From Stentor roeselii (Eukaryota; Ciliophora; Heterotrichea; Heterotrichida; Stentoridae): a stretch of 64,000 bases of DNA. The position numbers and the translations under genes are program-made. This document shows, piece by piece, positions 11,012-21,895 of this stretch. Below the pieces are notes generated by a model that saw only the letters and a list, made by a program, of their open reading frames with translations, searched no databases and was not told where the DNA came from. Where the stretch lies: positions 1-64,000 of the forward strand of contig RSEH01000040.1 of NCBI GenBank assembly GCA_006503475.1, given 5' to 3'. Within the stretch, counting starts at the first letter, position 1. Each line of letters starts with the position of its first letter.

Positions 11012-14000
11012 TTATCTAAATCTAGAATTATTCTCCTGACTAAGAACCAAGTATGATAAAGTATTTCCAATGCACTTTATTGTCAAGACCTCTTTTTTAA
11101 AATAGGCAAGATATAAAGCCAACGATATACCTAGAGTAAAAACAATAGAAGAAACTCCATATATTATAAGCCTCTTAAAGTTCTCAGATATAGCATCCCA
11201 AGTCGCCTTGTCAGTACGTTCAAGAACTTCAGAAAAGCACAAAGACATCTGATAACAATCATCTAAATACTCAGTTATGTTTCTAAATGAATAAATTCCA
11301 GGATTCGTCCAATAGAGAAAAGTTTCAAATCTCAAATAAGCCATCGCAGCCGTAATTCCTAATTTGATAAAAATTTGATCACTTTCAAACGATTCGAAAA
11401 TAATCTTCCAAGACTCTAAAGGGACATTGTTCATAATATCCTGCTCATAAAACCTAGACCTAAGTCTAATCAGTTCATTTTGAACCAGAAGATGCTCTTG
11501 ATTGAAATTTCCGAAGCTAGTCACCTCAAAACAACTTTTTTCAATTTTAAAATCTTGACTCATCTTTTGAACAACATTAAAAGACATCCGAATAATACTT
11601 GTCCGACGGTTGAGAGGAATTTCGATGAAGTTTTTCCGATATTTCATTGAAGTGTAAATATTAAGTCCAAAAACATAGACGAATAGCAAAACGATCATCA
11701 AGGCAACTAGAACAAGGATAAAAGTGACTGAAGCATATCTTGCCCAATAGTTATAAGAAATCTTTTTTCTCTTCGATACAACTTTTTCGAAATCCTCATC
11801 AAAAATAAAGTTGTGAGTTGATGATAAACGGTTTACCAGCACTCCTTTTATAGAGTTCATTGAAATAGTTATTTTCTTGAAGAACATTTTCCAAATGAAG
11901 TTTAGTCTCTGGTTCAGCTTCAAATAAAAAATTAAAATCAATACATAAATAAAAACAATCGAGGAAATCCAAATAAAGCAGTTTCTTTTAGAAGACTCAA
12001 ACATTTCAGTTATTCGAAGGTTTTCGCAAGTACTTATTTGAGAAATGGTTTTTTGGAGCATCTCGGTGGTTATTTTATAACTTTCGTAAAGAATAAAGCA
12101 AATACTCTCTGTGTGCATTGATTGGCCTTCTTTTATGTTTTTCAGTAGTTTCTGAGCCTGTATTAAAATTACATGAAAATTTGTCTTCAAAACTGATTTA
12201 TACAAGTTCGTCTTTTTATGTGATTGGAATTTCGGTAAAATTCTTTCAGGGATGATATCATCTGAGATAATATCTGAGTCTTTACAGAAATTTAGATACT
12301 CTTCAGCAGAATCGAGATTGTTTTTTATTTTTTCTAGGTCTTTGATTATTGTTTCAATCAGAGAAATGTTTAGATTCAAGTCCAGTCCTTTTTTTCGAGA
12401 TAAGTCAAATAGTCGGAAGTAAAGACCTAGTTCAGAGTAGTCGTATGCAATTTCACCAAGTATCATAACTGGATTAAGAGGAGATGCTTTTTCAATGTTT
12501 TTTGATGTTTGGATACAAAGAAAAATTGTCATTATACAGATAAGAAGTGCCTATTTGGGATTTACTAATATTGAAATTAAACACTTCAAAACTGTAAAGA
12601 TCTTTAAAACATTTTGGATTTTATGGTATTCGAAGCTATTTTCATAGGTTCTTCTCGCGGATGAAACTTTTTTCTTTCTTGAATCTTTTTTTTGCTCTTC
12701 TAAATCAAGGAAATTAGCCCTTAACATTTGTTTCTTTCGAGAATAAGACTCTGAAAAATTCGACTCAGAAATTCCATTTTCACTAAACTTTCGTTTATTT
12801 AATGGTTTTTCTTTAGTTTTGACCTTTTTCTGCAATTCAAGTTTCATAATTTCTTCTCTATCAGTTAAACAGGTGACTAAAAAAAACCTGATTTTTTCAT
12901 ATTCAATCATTTTAAAAGTGACCAAAAACTCTTTAGAGTTTTTCTTTAAAATTATTTCATAATCATGACATAAACTAGATACTTTTATTTCTTGAATGAT
13001 TATTTGAATGTTGATTTTTTCCAATCTATTTGTTTGAAATTCAAAAAGTGAAGCAAAGTTTGAAGTATGGGCGAAAATAACTCCATCTTCATAAATCAAA
13101 GCAGAATATCTCGAGTTCGAATAATTCTGTTGTATGATACTCACAAAATAGACACTAAAGTTATAACCAACACATTCAGTAGAAATCGTGCATTCCTTCA
13201 AATAACCATATTTATTCTTCAGGAAGAAAAGCTGATTTGTTTGAACGCAGTGAGTTTCAGTTGACTTTATAAAGTTTAATAAAAAGTCTTGGATATTGAA
13301 GTCTCTGTGACTTGGAAGAATGTCTGAAACCCGAAGTTTTAGAAGTTCTTCTGAATCGATTTCAAGAAAATTGCAGAGACCTGAGTTCGCATTGAAAATT
13401 TTCCCTGAAGAAGAAAATATCAATATTCCAATCGATTCATCACTGAAAACATCTAAATTCTTCTCTCTAAACAATTTTTTAACATCATATTTCTCAGACT
13501 TCATTAAAAATCTCCTTCCAGCTTTCGAGTTTCCTGTAAGATCAATCAAAAAAGAGCCGTATTGTTTTAAAATAATCCCTGATTCAGGATACTCTTCAAG
13601 TAATTCTTGATATTTACCCTTCAAGTCCTCCACAATGCCATTAGTCTGTTTAACTAAATTTTCTAAAGTTTTATGTGAAGTTGATTTTTCCTGAAACTTC
13701 TGAATGAGTTTCATCATCAAATAACAATAAGCTTTATCTTTTTCCATGACTTCTCTCACCTCTGAGAGAAATTTTAAAATCTTCACAGCCAGGCAACTTT
13801 CAAGTCCTTCAGCCTTCAAAGCCTCTGTGCATTTGTAGATCTGAAAATTCGTTAAAATATTAAGTCTGCTCAAAGGCACTGAATAAATTTTAATCGAGGC
13901 TAGCTGAACGTTTTTAATGACGTCTACACAAAAGTAAGCCTGAACAACACGAATCATTCTGTCTTTTGTATGAATAAAGGCTGAATTGGCTGATTTTATG

Positions 14001-15043
14001 AAGTTCGATTCGCTTGGGTTGCCTGAAAGTGTTTCTCTGTGAGCCAGTTCGAACTTTGAATACGAATTTTTACTTGAACGAAGTCGAACATTTTTTGAGT
14101 TTAATTTGATTAAGTGCCCAGATGCTAGGATTATTATTGGCTGCATAAAAATTGAAAGAATGAAGATTATGCTTTTATTCTTCATTATCTGACCGAGGAG
14201 AAAAAATAAAGCGAAACTGGTACTTTCCAAGGATTTTAGAACTGAGAAGTAGTTCATGAATGCAGAGTAATATGGAAGATACAAGGAGTAGTAATAAACA
14301 TTCATTGTGAAAAAAATTACCAAACATGAGGAGAATACAAAGTAGTTTGTTTCGTGTAGAAATGGATAGCTAAATGATAGAACGAATAGTAATAATTTTA
14401 AAGCGACTTCAATTTTAACACTTGATTTAGCTTCAATTTTTATCCCTGCTGATAAATGTCTAGACTCGAAATCGAATCCGACATAAAAAGCTGAAAGAAA
14501 AACATGAAGAAATGATAGAAAAATCGAAATCATCACTCCTAATGATCCAAAATTAAATTCGTCTCCTGCATTATTTTCTTCATATTCTTGAAGAGTTTCA
14601 TGCCTATTAAACGAATATTTTAAAATCATCGCATACGAGTAAGTAAAAGGGACAAAAAATAGTTTAGCTGATATAAAAAGTCCCAATTTTTCTATTATTT
14701 TTATTGGAAATGGAGTCCTTAGGTGTAAAAATGTCAGGAGTGCATGAAATAGGAACAAGCCAGCATTCATCAATGTCACAGTCATCAAGAATATGAGACA
14801 TGCCCTCAAAGAAGATGCTGCTGATGCAATTCTGTCTATACTCGAATGAGAAACTAAGAAAAAAAATAGACTAAAGTCTCCACTCGAAGTCAGGCTGGCA
14901 GATCGGGTCCACATCAAGGCCAAATTATGACTGATTTCAATAAGGGTAGAAAGGACCTCGATTAATTTTTGGATGAATAGAGAGAAGTTGGCTTCATAGC
15001 CACTGGAATAAAGATTCCCTATGACCTTTAGAAGACCTATCAT
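11012..15043 (-). CDS. Multi-pass PAS-domain membrane protein, TmcB-like
   Basis: Two exons joined by a 15-nt intron (12551-12565) encode 1,338 residues. The first 310 residues hold many hydrophobic helices. A helical stretch around residues 360-520 ending in LLEEYPESGIILKQYGSFL resembles the linker of Dictyostelium tiny-macrocyst (TmcB/TmcC) proteins. A PAS-like domain follows at about 525-640 (DESIGILIFSSSGKIFNANS). The intron falls inside a membrane helix near residue 831, and three more clear helices lie in the C-terminal third. The family is strongly expanded in ciliates and its biochemistry is poorly known; PAS domains usually sense a small ligand, redox state or light, so a sensory membrane role is inferred. 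No kinase or cyclase domain follows, which is unusual for a PAS receptor but usual for this family. Confidence 0.85.
12551..12565 (-). other. 15-nt intron, GTAAATCCCAAATAG
   Basis: The frame stops on its terminal TAG. Removal joins KCLISIL to ALLICIMTIF, making one continuous hydrophobic helix, strong support for splicing. Confidence 0.9.
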
Positions 15044-16478
15044 TATAATATTAGAAGGTAAGGTATTATTCTTTTGGATGACTAAGACTTAAGTGCTAGC
15101 ATATTTTTTTTCCTTAGGTGGAAAAGTTCAAAAAGTATTTTTTTTTAACTATGAATCATTCAACATACTTAGTAGTTAGATAGTATCTTTAGAAACTTTG
15201 TTTGGGTGCCTATAATTATGAGTTACTTAAATAAAATTTTGAACTGTTGAACATTCTAGCATATTCGTTCTTGATCTAATCTAGTATGATTTTTGTCTAA
15301 TTTATTAATTACCGATTTTAAGTATATTTATTTATAAGAAGAATCATTTGATTTACCTCCTATCTTAACTAATTCAATCTTTATCAAACAAGATTGAAAC
15401 TTACTTATTGCTAGTATCTTAGTGTAAGGTTATAGTGAATAGGATTTTTTGAAATCAGGTAATATTAGTAGTCTATTTTATATAATTTTTATCTATTTTA
15501 AATTATCTATATTACACTTTGTACAAAATAGAATAAGTAAAAGATACTAATTACTTTGTCGCTTTTATTATTTAGCAAGGCTAAGAGTGTAAAATACTAC
15601 CTAATTGTCTCAATATCTATCACTAAAGATATCTCATCATAAAAAATTGTTTTGAAAGTTTTGTATAAATTTTTTGATCTAGTTTTAAACATATTAGGTC
15701 TTTATTCCCAATAAATTAAAATATACTTTGATTAAAGTATCTTAAAACATTGCAAAATATAATTTGTTGATATAATCCATACTTCTTTCAATCCTATAAG
15801 AAAGATAGTTTATTTATCGATATTATTATTTACACTATAACTTTTAAACATAAATTTATCTTTGATTAGTCGAAACTACTTCTTATAACTTTGGGTTAAC
15901 CTTTTAATATAATTTATATTAAGTGTTACTTTAGCTAGTATTTTCTTTCATGAATAAGATAAGGATCATTAAATTTAATTTAGTAAGTGAAGACTTAATA
16001 ACATATTAATTTTCGGCAACCCCAGCTGTGAAAAGCAAAAACCACTATTATAATAAGAGTAATCAAAAGATTAGGAGTCTTTTAATTTCATTTTTGTTAT
16101 GTTTCATTTGAAGAATCGAATATTACTTACCCAAAGTGTTTCCAGAATGTCTTCTGTAATTTTCAATGAACTACTAATAAAAATAAAAGATATTTTAGCA
16201 ATTCAATATTTCTAATATAATTTAAGTTAAGGGATTTTAACGTACATCAAATTTTTCCTAAATAAACTTTTTACTCTAAATAGAGTCTAATGCAATTATA
16301 AATTTTTAAATTTTTTCTTGTGTCTTTTCAACCAACAATTGTAAACTATTATTCAAAATAAACAATTCAAAAGACCAAAGTAAACAAAAAATAGAACCTT
16401 GAATAATCTTCATCTTCCTAAACTCAAAGAATTTTCATTTGTTTACTATCCAAAAATATCCTAATTTGTTAAACTAGC
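15044..16478. other. AT-rich spacer without genes
   Basis: This 1.43-kb spacer lies between two minus-strand genes. All six frames are closed at short intervals. A slightly GC-richer stretch near 16014-16045 does not form a frame. From about 16320 the plus strand turns C-rich and G-poor toward the 3' end of the next gene. No other element was recognised. Confidence 0.6.
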
Positions 16479-17669
16479 CTAAAAATATCTTGTTTTGCAT
16501 TGAGGACAAAACTTAGTATACCCAATAGCCACATTATCATAAATGCATTTTCCATGAAAAGCATGTCCACACGGAAGAACTCTAGTTTCCATACCTCTTC
16601 TAAACCTCTGTGAGCAAAACAAGCAAATTTGTTGTCCAAAGAAAGATTCTCGTTCGTCCAACGTGACAGGTTTGACTTGATTATTGAAAGTTGAAGGGTT
16701 AATCATCACTCCAGTTCCCTGATTGTTAGTAGGTGGGTAAGGCTGGTAGTTCTGATATCCTATCGACGGAGGAGAAGCAGAATAAGGCTGAGTGCCAACT
16801 GGATAACCACTTGAATGATTATTATCCAGTTTATTTTGGACAGACTGAATTTGTGTAATGTTTCCTTGATTCCCATAAGCAGGACTAAGATGTCTATTCG
16901 ATCGGAATTTCAAATACCACTTTTTCTTAATGCAAAGAACAACGAGAACCAAAATGCTATTTTGACATTACATTAAAACACCAACACAAGCCACTACAAT
17001 CCCAACAACTGACCCTGTTCCAAAGTCGTCAACCCCATCGTTTTTTTTAGAGCAGTAGCCTTTTGATAGAGAATAACCATCTTCACACCCACTGCAGGTT
17101 TGTTGACTTATACAAGATGTGCAGTGTGCTGGGCATCCTAAACAAGACCCTGCACTTACTCGATACCCTGATTCACATCTGATGCAGTAGTTATGTGAAG
17201 AGCACTCACTACACTTTTTTGTACTACAGAAAACGCAGTACTCGTTATGAAGTTTGTAGTAGTCTTCGCATTCTTTACATGAATTATCTTTGCATGTTTT
17301 ACAGTTCTGACAATAGTCTATTGTTTTTCTTGACTTTTCTGAAATATGCCCGGCATTGAGACCCTCGCAATTGAAAGGCTCGAAACAGAAACAGCCTTCT
17401 GGACAGATCGGTTCACAAAAACCGTTAAAGACTTGGTAACCGTCTTTACATTCCAAACATTCTGAGAAATCGGAGGACTGAAGACAGTTTGAAACTTTGT
17501 TGTTTTTAGGAATTCCTGTGAAGGAACATCCGAACCTTGAAGGACTGTATAAGTCGGCGCAGTCAAGGCAGAGATATGGAGAAGTTGAGGAGCATTGGAG
17601 ACAGTTATTCACATTGCAGGAGTATGCGGAGCTGAAAGGTACTAAGACTTGTAGCAGAGCTATCAACAT
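16479..17669 (-). CDS. Cysteine-rich transmembrane RING-type protein (putative E3 ligase)
   Basis: Two exons with a 15-nt intron (16957-16971) encode 391 residues. The N terminus (MLIALLQVLVPFSSAYS) fits a signal peptide. About 190 residues of cysteine-rich ectodomain follow, with repeated C-x2-C units of the furin/VSP type. One membrane helix (VVGIVVACVGVLI then ILVLVVLC) is split by the intron. The cytoplasmic side has a basic anchor (KKKWYLKFR), a Q/N/P/Y-rich linker and a C-terminal RING: CLFCSQRF, then LPCGHAFHGKC and CPQCKTRYF. The Cys/His order fits RING-H2, so E3 ubiquitin ligase activity is likely from the family. A surface receptor that ubiquitinates on the inside is inferred; the partner is unknown. 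Confidence 0.87.
16957..16971 (-). other. 15-nt intron, GTAATGTCAAAATAG
   Basis: The frame stops on its terminal TAG. Removal joins VACVGVL-I to ILVLVVLCIKKK and completes the single membrane helix between ectodomain and RING. Confidence 0.9.
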
Positions 17670-18600
17670 AATATATTAGTGGCTGAAATTTCATTCAAGA
17701 TGAAGCGAGTCTGAGTTAGTGTATTGGGATTTTAAGGGATGGAAGAAGAGAAATTAGGGATTGTGGGAATAGTTGAATGAATAGAAATAGTTTGGATATT
17801 TTGTTGAGATTGATGAACTTCAAAAAATATAGTTTATTCAGAGAGTTTTTGGATAAGGAAGAGAGTTTTGGTGAATTTGGGTTGTAGAATAGTTAAAATT
17901 TTAGGATTCTAGGTAAGAGTTCTACAACTGGAGAATTATTAACCGGCCAATCATATTATGGATAGTTTAAGTATGGAACTAAAGATTTTGAACTTATATA
18001 TTTTAATTGAACTTTTACAAATAAGCTTGACTTCAAAAGCTTTTGTTTATTGTTTTTTTCGATTAACACTTTTGAATTTGATGAAATTAGGATATGATTA
18101 TTTTCTTTTGAATGTTTATCAATATATTAGAGATACTTTAAGGTTAAAGTAAATTTTATTTGAAAAAAGATAGTGAAATGGATAGAATGATAAAGTATTG
18201 TCAGTACTTGAAATTTTTCTAAAAGTCACTCTTATATGTTTTAGCATTTAAATCTAATCAAATCGATGAATCTCTTATATTTATCAGCAATTTTACGATA
18301 ATAATATAAATTTAATCTTAAATAACTTCTAAATAGTTAATCTAAATCTAGATATATTTCTGGCTTTAATTCTGGGTTATCTTTGTATTATTGAACCTCT
18401 AACCATAGTGTAGGTTGAAAAATTCATTTTAGTTTACTATTTAGCTTAAAAATCTATCATATTTCTGAAAGAATCATATTCAGATTCTTGAAGGATTATT
18501 TATATATAAAAGCAGGCCTTCCTCATTCCAAATGATAACTTTCACTATAAGATGATTGAAGTCATCAGTAAAAAGTTTACAATTATAAGAATTTTAAAAA
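17670..18600. other. Spacer with a strongly G-rich, C-poor 5' flank
   Basis: No gene is supported here. The first 200 bases, the 5' flank of the minus-strand RING gene, are almost free of C on the plus strand (hand count 17701-17880: 58 G, 5 C). The remainder is AT-rich. A 64-codon plus-strand frame at 17958-18152 was judged too weak to call. Confidence 0.6.
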
Positions 18601-18926
18601 CTATGAAATATTTTGATGCCCTTTGTGAATATATTTATCTAATTTAACTATCAAATCATGATCAAATCTTTTCATCGAAAGCCCCAAGAAATCTTGACAA
18701 AAATCCTCAAATTTCTTGATATTTAAAGTGATTATATCTAAAAAATTTTCAATTCGACATTTAAAGAAAAAACCTCATAATCGAGAAACCTAAAACACAT
18801 GAAATGAAACCACGAGTTTATTAAATTATCGAAAAGTCTTTTAACTTTTCGAATTGAAAAAAAATTGTAAATTTTTGTTCGATAATAAATTTTCAGGCAT
18901 TCAACCGTTACATCATTTCTCATCAT
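18601..18926 (-). pseudogene. Small frame-broken gene divergent from the CK1 kinase
   Basis: From an ATG at 18926 the minus strand reads MMRNDVTVECLKIYY and on for about 50 codons. After a run of six identical bases at 18767-18772 the protein-like reading continues in another frame (IENFLDIITLNIKKFEDFC) to a stop at 18601-18603. The total length, 326 nt, is one base short of a whole number of codons. No 15-nt intron fixes the frame. Either a small gene of about 108 residues has recently lost its frame, or the base run was miscounted in assembly. Its start lies only 20 bp from the divergent kinase start. The family was not recognised. Confidence 0.4.
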
Positions 18927-18946
18927 TGATAATAATTCCACTATAA

Positions 18947-20101
18947 ATGCAAACTAAAGGGGAAATTTTCAATTCTCGATACAAAATCAAAAGTCTTTTA
19001 GGCAAAGGAACCTTCGGAACAGTCTACAAAATTCATGACCCAATAAGCAAAAAATCCCTAGCACTGAAATTAATTCGCAATAACCTAAACATCTTCGACA
19101 ACGAGCAGAAGATTCTCACAAAGCTTCGATTTTCAGAAGGTTTTCCATTGATTTACGATCACGGCTTCAGCGAAAACTCTCACTTCATCGTTTTAGAGCT
19201 GCTAGAAAAAAACCTAAACCAGCTCTTCAGAAAAAAGCAAAACAAATTCACCCCATCCTGCATTTTCAACATCGCACTGCAGACCTTGAAGCGAGTTGAG
19301 CATCTTCATTCACTGGGCCTTGTTCATCAAGACCTGAAGCCTGACAACTTCATGACTGGACTTTCTAAAAATCACTCACAAGGAAAAATTTTCCTTGTTG
19401 ATTTCGGACTCAGTTGTAGATTCAAAGACTCTGACACAGGTTTTCACATCAGTTATCGAGAAACCGGAAAAGTAGTGGGAAACTTGAGATTTTCATCTAT
19501 TAACAACCATCGAGGCATTCATCAAACAAGAAGAGATGACCTGGAATCTTGGTTTTATTTGATTTGCTTCTTTTTTTCAGGGAAACTTCCTTGGGATGCG
19601 GAAGTTGTTAAAAAAAATAATCAGGAAGTTTTTGTTTCGAAGATAAAAGTTTCTGTTGATGTTTTATGTGTGAGTTGTCCGAAAGGGTTTGTAGAGATTT
19701 TAAATTATATCAGAAGTTTGCAGTTTGCTCAAAAACCTGATTATGAATATATCAGGGGAAAAATTGCGGTTTCTGCTGGAATGGATGTAAATGGCTTGAG
19801 ACTTGACTGGGTTTCTCAGTTTCCAAACAGAAAAATGTTCTTTAAAGTCAGCAAGAGAAGGAAACGACTAAAGAATAACCCGAAAAAAGTCATGACTGTC
19901 AGCAACTTCCCTACTATTAAAAGTTTCAACGGAGATGATAGTATAGAATATGCTGCTTTAAACAGCTCAATCAAGTTCTTCAGACATTGCTTTGATGAAG
20001 AAGGTTCAGGAGGTAAGTTGAATGCACAAATGGATGAAACATTGAAAAATGTGTATCCAGCTTTCACGAAATCAAGTAGGTCTTACATGAGTTCCAGTTG
20101 A
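18947..20101 (+). CDS. Casein kinase 1-type Ser/Thr protein kinase
   Basis: This single-exon gene encodes 384 residues. The kinase domain spans about residues 11-290: glycine loop GKGTFG (19-24), the usual lysine K41 in LALKLI, catalytic loop HQDLKPDNF (127-135; the HRD arginine is Q) and VDFGLS at 151-156. The short lobes, the missing APE and the RRDDLESWFYLI block, close to the CK1 signature, place it in the CK1 family. The last 95 residues form a basic, low-complexity tail with no domain. CK1 kinases phosphorylate acidic or primed serines; the family is large in ciliates and the substrate here cannot be told. It ends in TGA, which supports TGA being a true stop. Its start faces a small broken minus-strand gene. 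Confidence 0.9.
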   Translation: MQTKGEIFNSRYKIKSLLGKGTFGTVYKIHDPISKKSLALKLIRNNLNIFDNEQKILTKLRFSEGFPLIYDHGFSENSHFIVLELLEKNLNQLFRKKQNKFTPSCIFNIALQTLKRVEHLHSLGLVHQDLKPDNFMTGLSKNHSQGKIFLVDFGLSCRFKDSDTGFHISYRETGKVVGNLRFSSINNHRGIHQTRRDDLESWFYLICFFFSGKLPWDAEVVKKNNQEVFVSKIKVSVDVLCVSCPKGFVEILNYIRSLQFAQKPDYEYIRGKIAVSAGMDVNGLRLDWVSQFPNRKMFFKVSKRRKRLKNNPKKVMTVSNFPTIKSFNGDDSIEYAALNSSIKFFRHCFDEEGSGGKLNAQMDETLKNVYPAFTKSSRSYMSSS

Positions 20102-20216
20102 TTTTCACATTCACAGAATTAATGAATTAAGATAATCATTCTCCATTTTTCACAGGTCAACCTAAAGATGCAACCCTTAATCTAAAAGAAATCTCTAAGC
20201 AATAATAATACTTGAA

Positions 20217-21893
20217 ATGACAGAAACTATTAAAAATCAAGAACTTCTGCAACTTTTAAGACTACCTTCAAGAGTTCGAGGAAACTTGCATACTGATCTA
20301 CTTGTTTCATTGACCTCAAAAGTATCGTTTTTCATTAAAATCACTGAAGAACATAATTCTTCTGAAGTTCATCGGCTTTGTTGTGAGGTGATGACAGTAG
20401 AGGAGTATGAAAAAAATGATATCATTGTTAACTTTGGAGACCCTGGAGATAAATTTTACATTATTTTAGCAGGTTCTGCCTCAGTCTTGATACCTTTAAA
20501 AAGAAAGTTTCGAATCACGATCGACCAATTCAAAAATTACGAAAAAATATGCAGAGATGAAGATTATCAATCAGAAAAATCGTCTTCAAGCTCAGCTTCA
20601 GTCAACAGTTCTCCAAGAATAGAGAAAGATGAGCTTCCAAGAGTAGCTGTCATCAATGTCAATGAAGTTTTAACGAAATTGAAGGAACCTCAAGGGTTTA
20701 AGATGATTGATTCTAATCCGCTGTTAGAAAATGAAGAGAAAATACTTTTAAAGCTGTTTAAAGAAAACCTTACTAATGAAAAAAAGGAAATTCTTAATGT
20801 TATTAAAGAGGCAGAGCAAGAGTTTCTTGAAATAGAAATTGACCAGATGCAAGAAGTGGGAGTTTTTAAAGAAGGAGATGGGTTCGGGGAACTTGCATTG
20901 ATTTCAAATCGTCCTCGAGCTGCTACTGTGATAGCCCGAGAAGATTTGAAGTTATTGGTACTCAGGAAGTCTCAGTTCAAAGAAATCCTCGGAACAATAT
21001 CAGAAAAAAAAGTAGCAAAAAAGGTAAAATTCTTAAGAGCCCTTCCTTTTTTCACGACCTACACCAAAATATCCTTATCAAAACTTGCTTATTTTTTCCA
21101 AGTCTCGCTGACAACACATAAACAGCTTCTTTTCGAGCAAGGTCAAAAGACCAGCGGAGTTTATTTCATCAAATCAGGCGAATTTCTCCTAAGTCAAAAA
21201 ATTTGCAACTACGAGCCAAACTGTTACACTTTCCAAAAAGACTCTTCAAAGCGATCCGACAGTCGAATCCGTCTTCAAAAGTTAACAAAAGACATAAAAG
21301 TGGTAATAAAAGGATCAAACGAGTCAATCGGAAGCTACGAGTTAATAAACAACTTAGAAACCCGTAAATTTACCTGCACTTGCATATCCTCTGAAGCCGA
21401 AGTTTACTTCCTGTCATCAGAGCACTTCTGGACACGAGTTCCAAACCTCGAGACGATAAAATCTCACTTTCATGAAGAGTCCAAAAGAATAGACGACAGA
21501 TTATCTCAAATTCCCAACCAAGTCCCTCGAGTCTCCTCAATCGAGCCTTCAATTGACTTGAAATCAAAAAAGCATTTAATATCTTTAAGAAAATCAAGAA
21601 TTAACAGTCCTGTCAGTCTTTCACCTCCTTTAAAACTAATGAAATTTCAACAAAGTGCTGAAAAGCCGATACACTTTCCCAAGTTTGAAGGTTATTCAGA
21701 AGTCACAATGAAAAAACCGAAACTTTTCACTGAACTGACAGAAGGTCAGATACTTGAAGCGATCAACGGACGTTCTCACAGCCGAATTGAAAAGCCTCGG
21801 TCGACTCGGTCTTTTGTGCTGAAAAGATCACCTCCGATGAGTTTTTTACTGAACCTTCGACCCTTACTTCGAAAAAAACAATTTAATTATTAA
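20217..21893 (+). CDS. Protein with two cyclic nucleotide-binding domains (CNBD2-like)
   Basis: The gene encodes 558 residues without an intron. The first cNMP-binding domain begins near residue 55 (KNDIIVNFGDPGDKFYIILAG) and is split by a roughly 110-residue charged insert before its phosphate-binding cassette (GDGFGELALISNRPRAATV, near 220-240), which keeps the G-E-L-A and R-A-A-T core needed to hold cAMP or cGMP. A second, degenerate domain follows (LLFEQGQKTSGVYFIKSGEF) and lacks a clear cassette. The tail is basic and disordered. There are no membrane helices, so it is not a channel; the layout resembles CNBD2-type proteins or a scaffold. It ends 2 nt before the start of a Na+/H+ exchanger that also has a cNMP-binding domain. 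Confidence 0.85.
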   Translation: MTETIKNQELLQLLRLPSRVRGNLHTDLLVSLTSKVSFFIKITEEHNSSEVHRLCCEVMTVEEYEKNDIIVNFGDPGDKFYIILAGSASVLIPLKRKFRITIDQFKNYEKICRDEDYQSEKSSSSSASVNSSPRIEKDELPRVAVINVNEVLTKLKEPQGFKMIDSNPLLENEEKILLKLFKENLTNEKKEILNVIKEAEQEFLEIEIDQMQEVGVFKEGDGFGELALISNRPRAATVIAREDLKLLVLRKSQFKEILGTISEKKVAKKVKFLRALPFFTTYTKISLSKLAYFFQVSLTTHKQLLFEQGQKTSGVYFIKSGEFLLSQKICNYEPNCYTFQKDSSKRSDSRIRLQKLTKDIKVVIKGSNESIGSYELINNLETRKFTCTCISSEAEVYFLSSEHFWTRVPNLETIKSHFHEESKRIDDRLSQIPNQVPRVSSIEPSIDLKSKKHLISLRKSRINSPVSLSPPLKLMKFQQSAEKPIHFPKFEGYSEVTMKKPKLFTELTEGQILEAINGRSHSRIEKPRSTRSFVLKRSPPMSFLLNLRPLLRKKQFNY

Positions 21894-21895
21894 AA

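Noticed and set aside
17958-18152. Plus-strand 64-codon frame
   Set aside because: It does start with ATG and is hydrophobic, but it has no domain, no neighbouring exon and AT-rich random-like codons. It may be a small gene; evidence is too thin.
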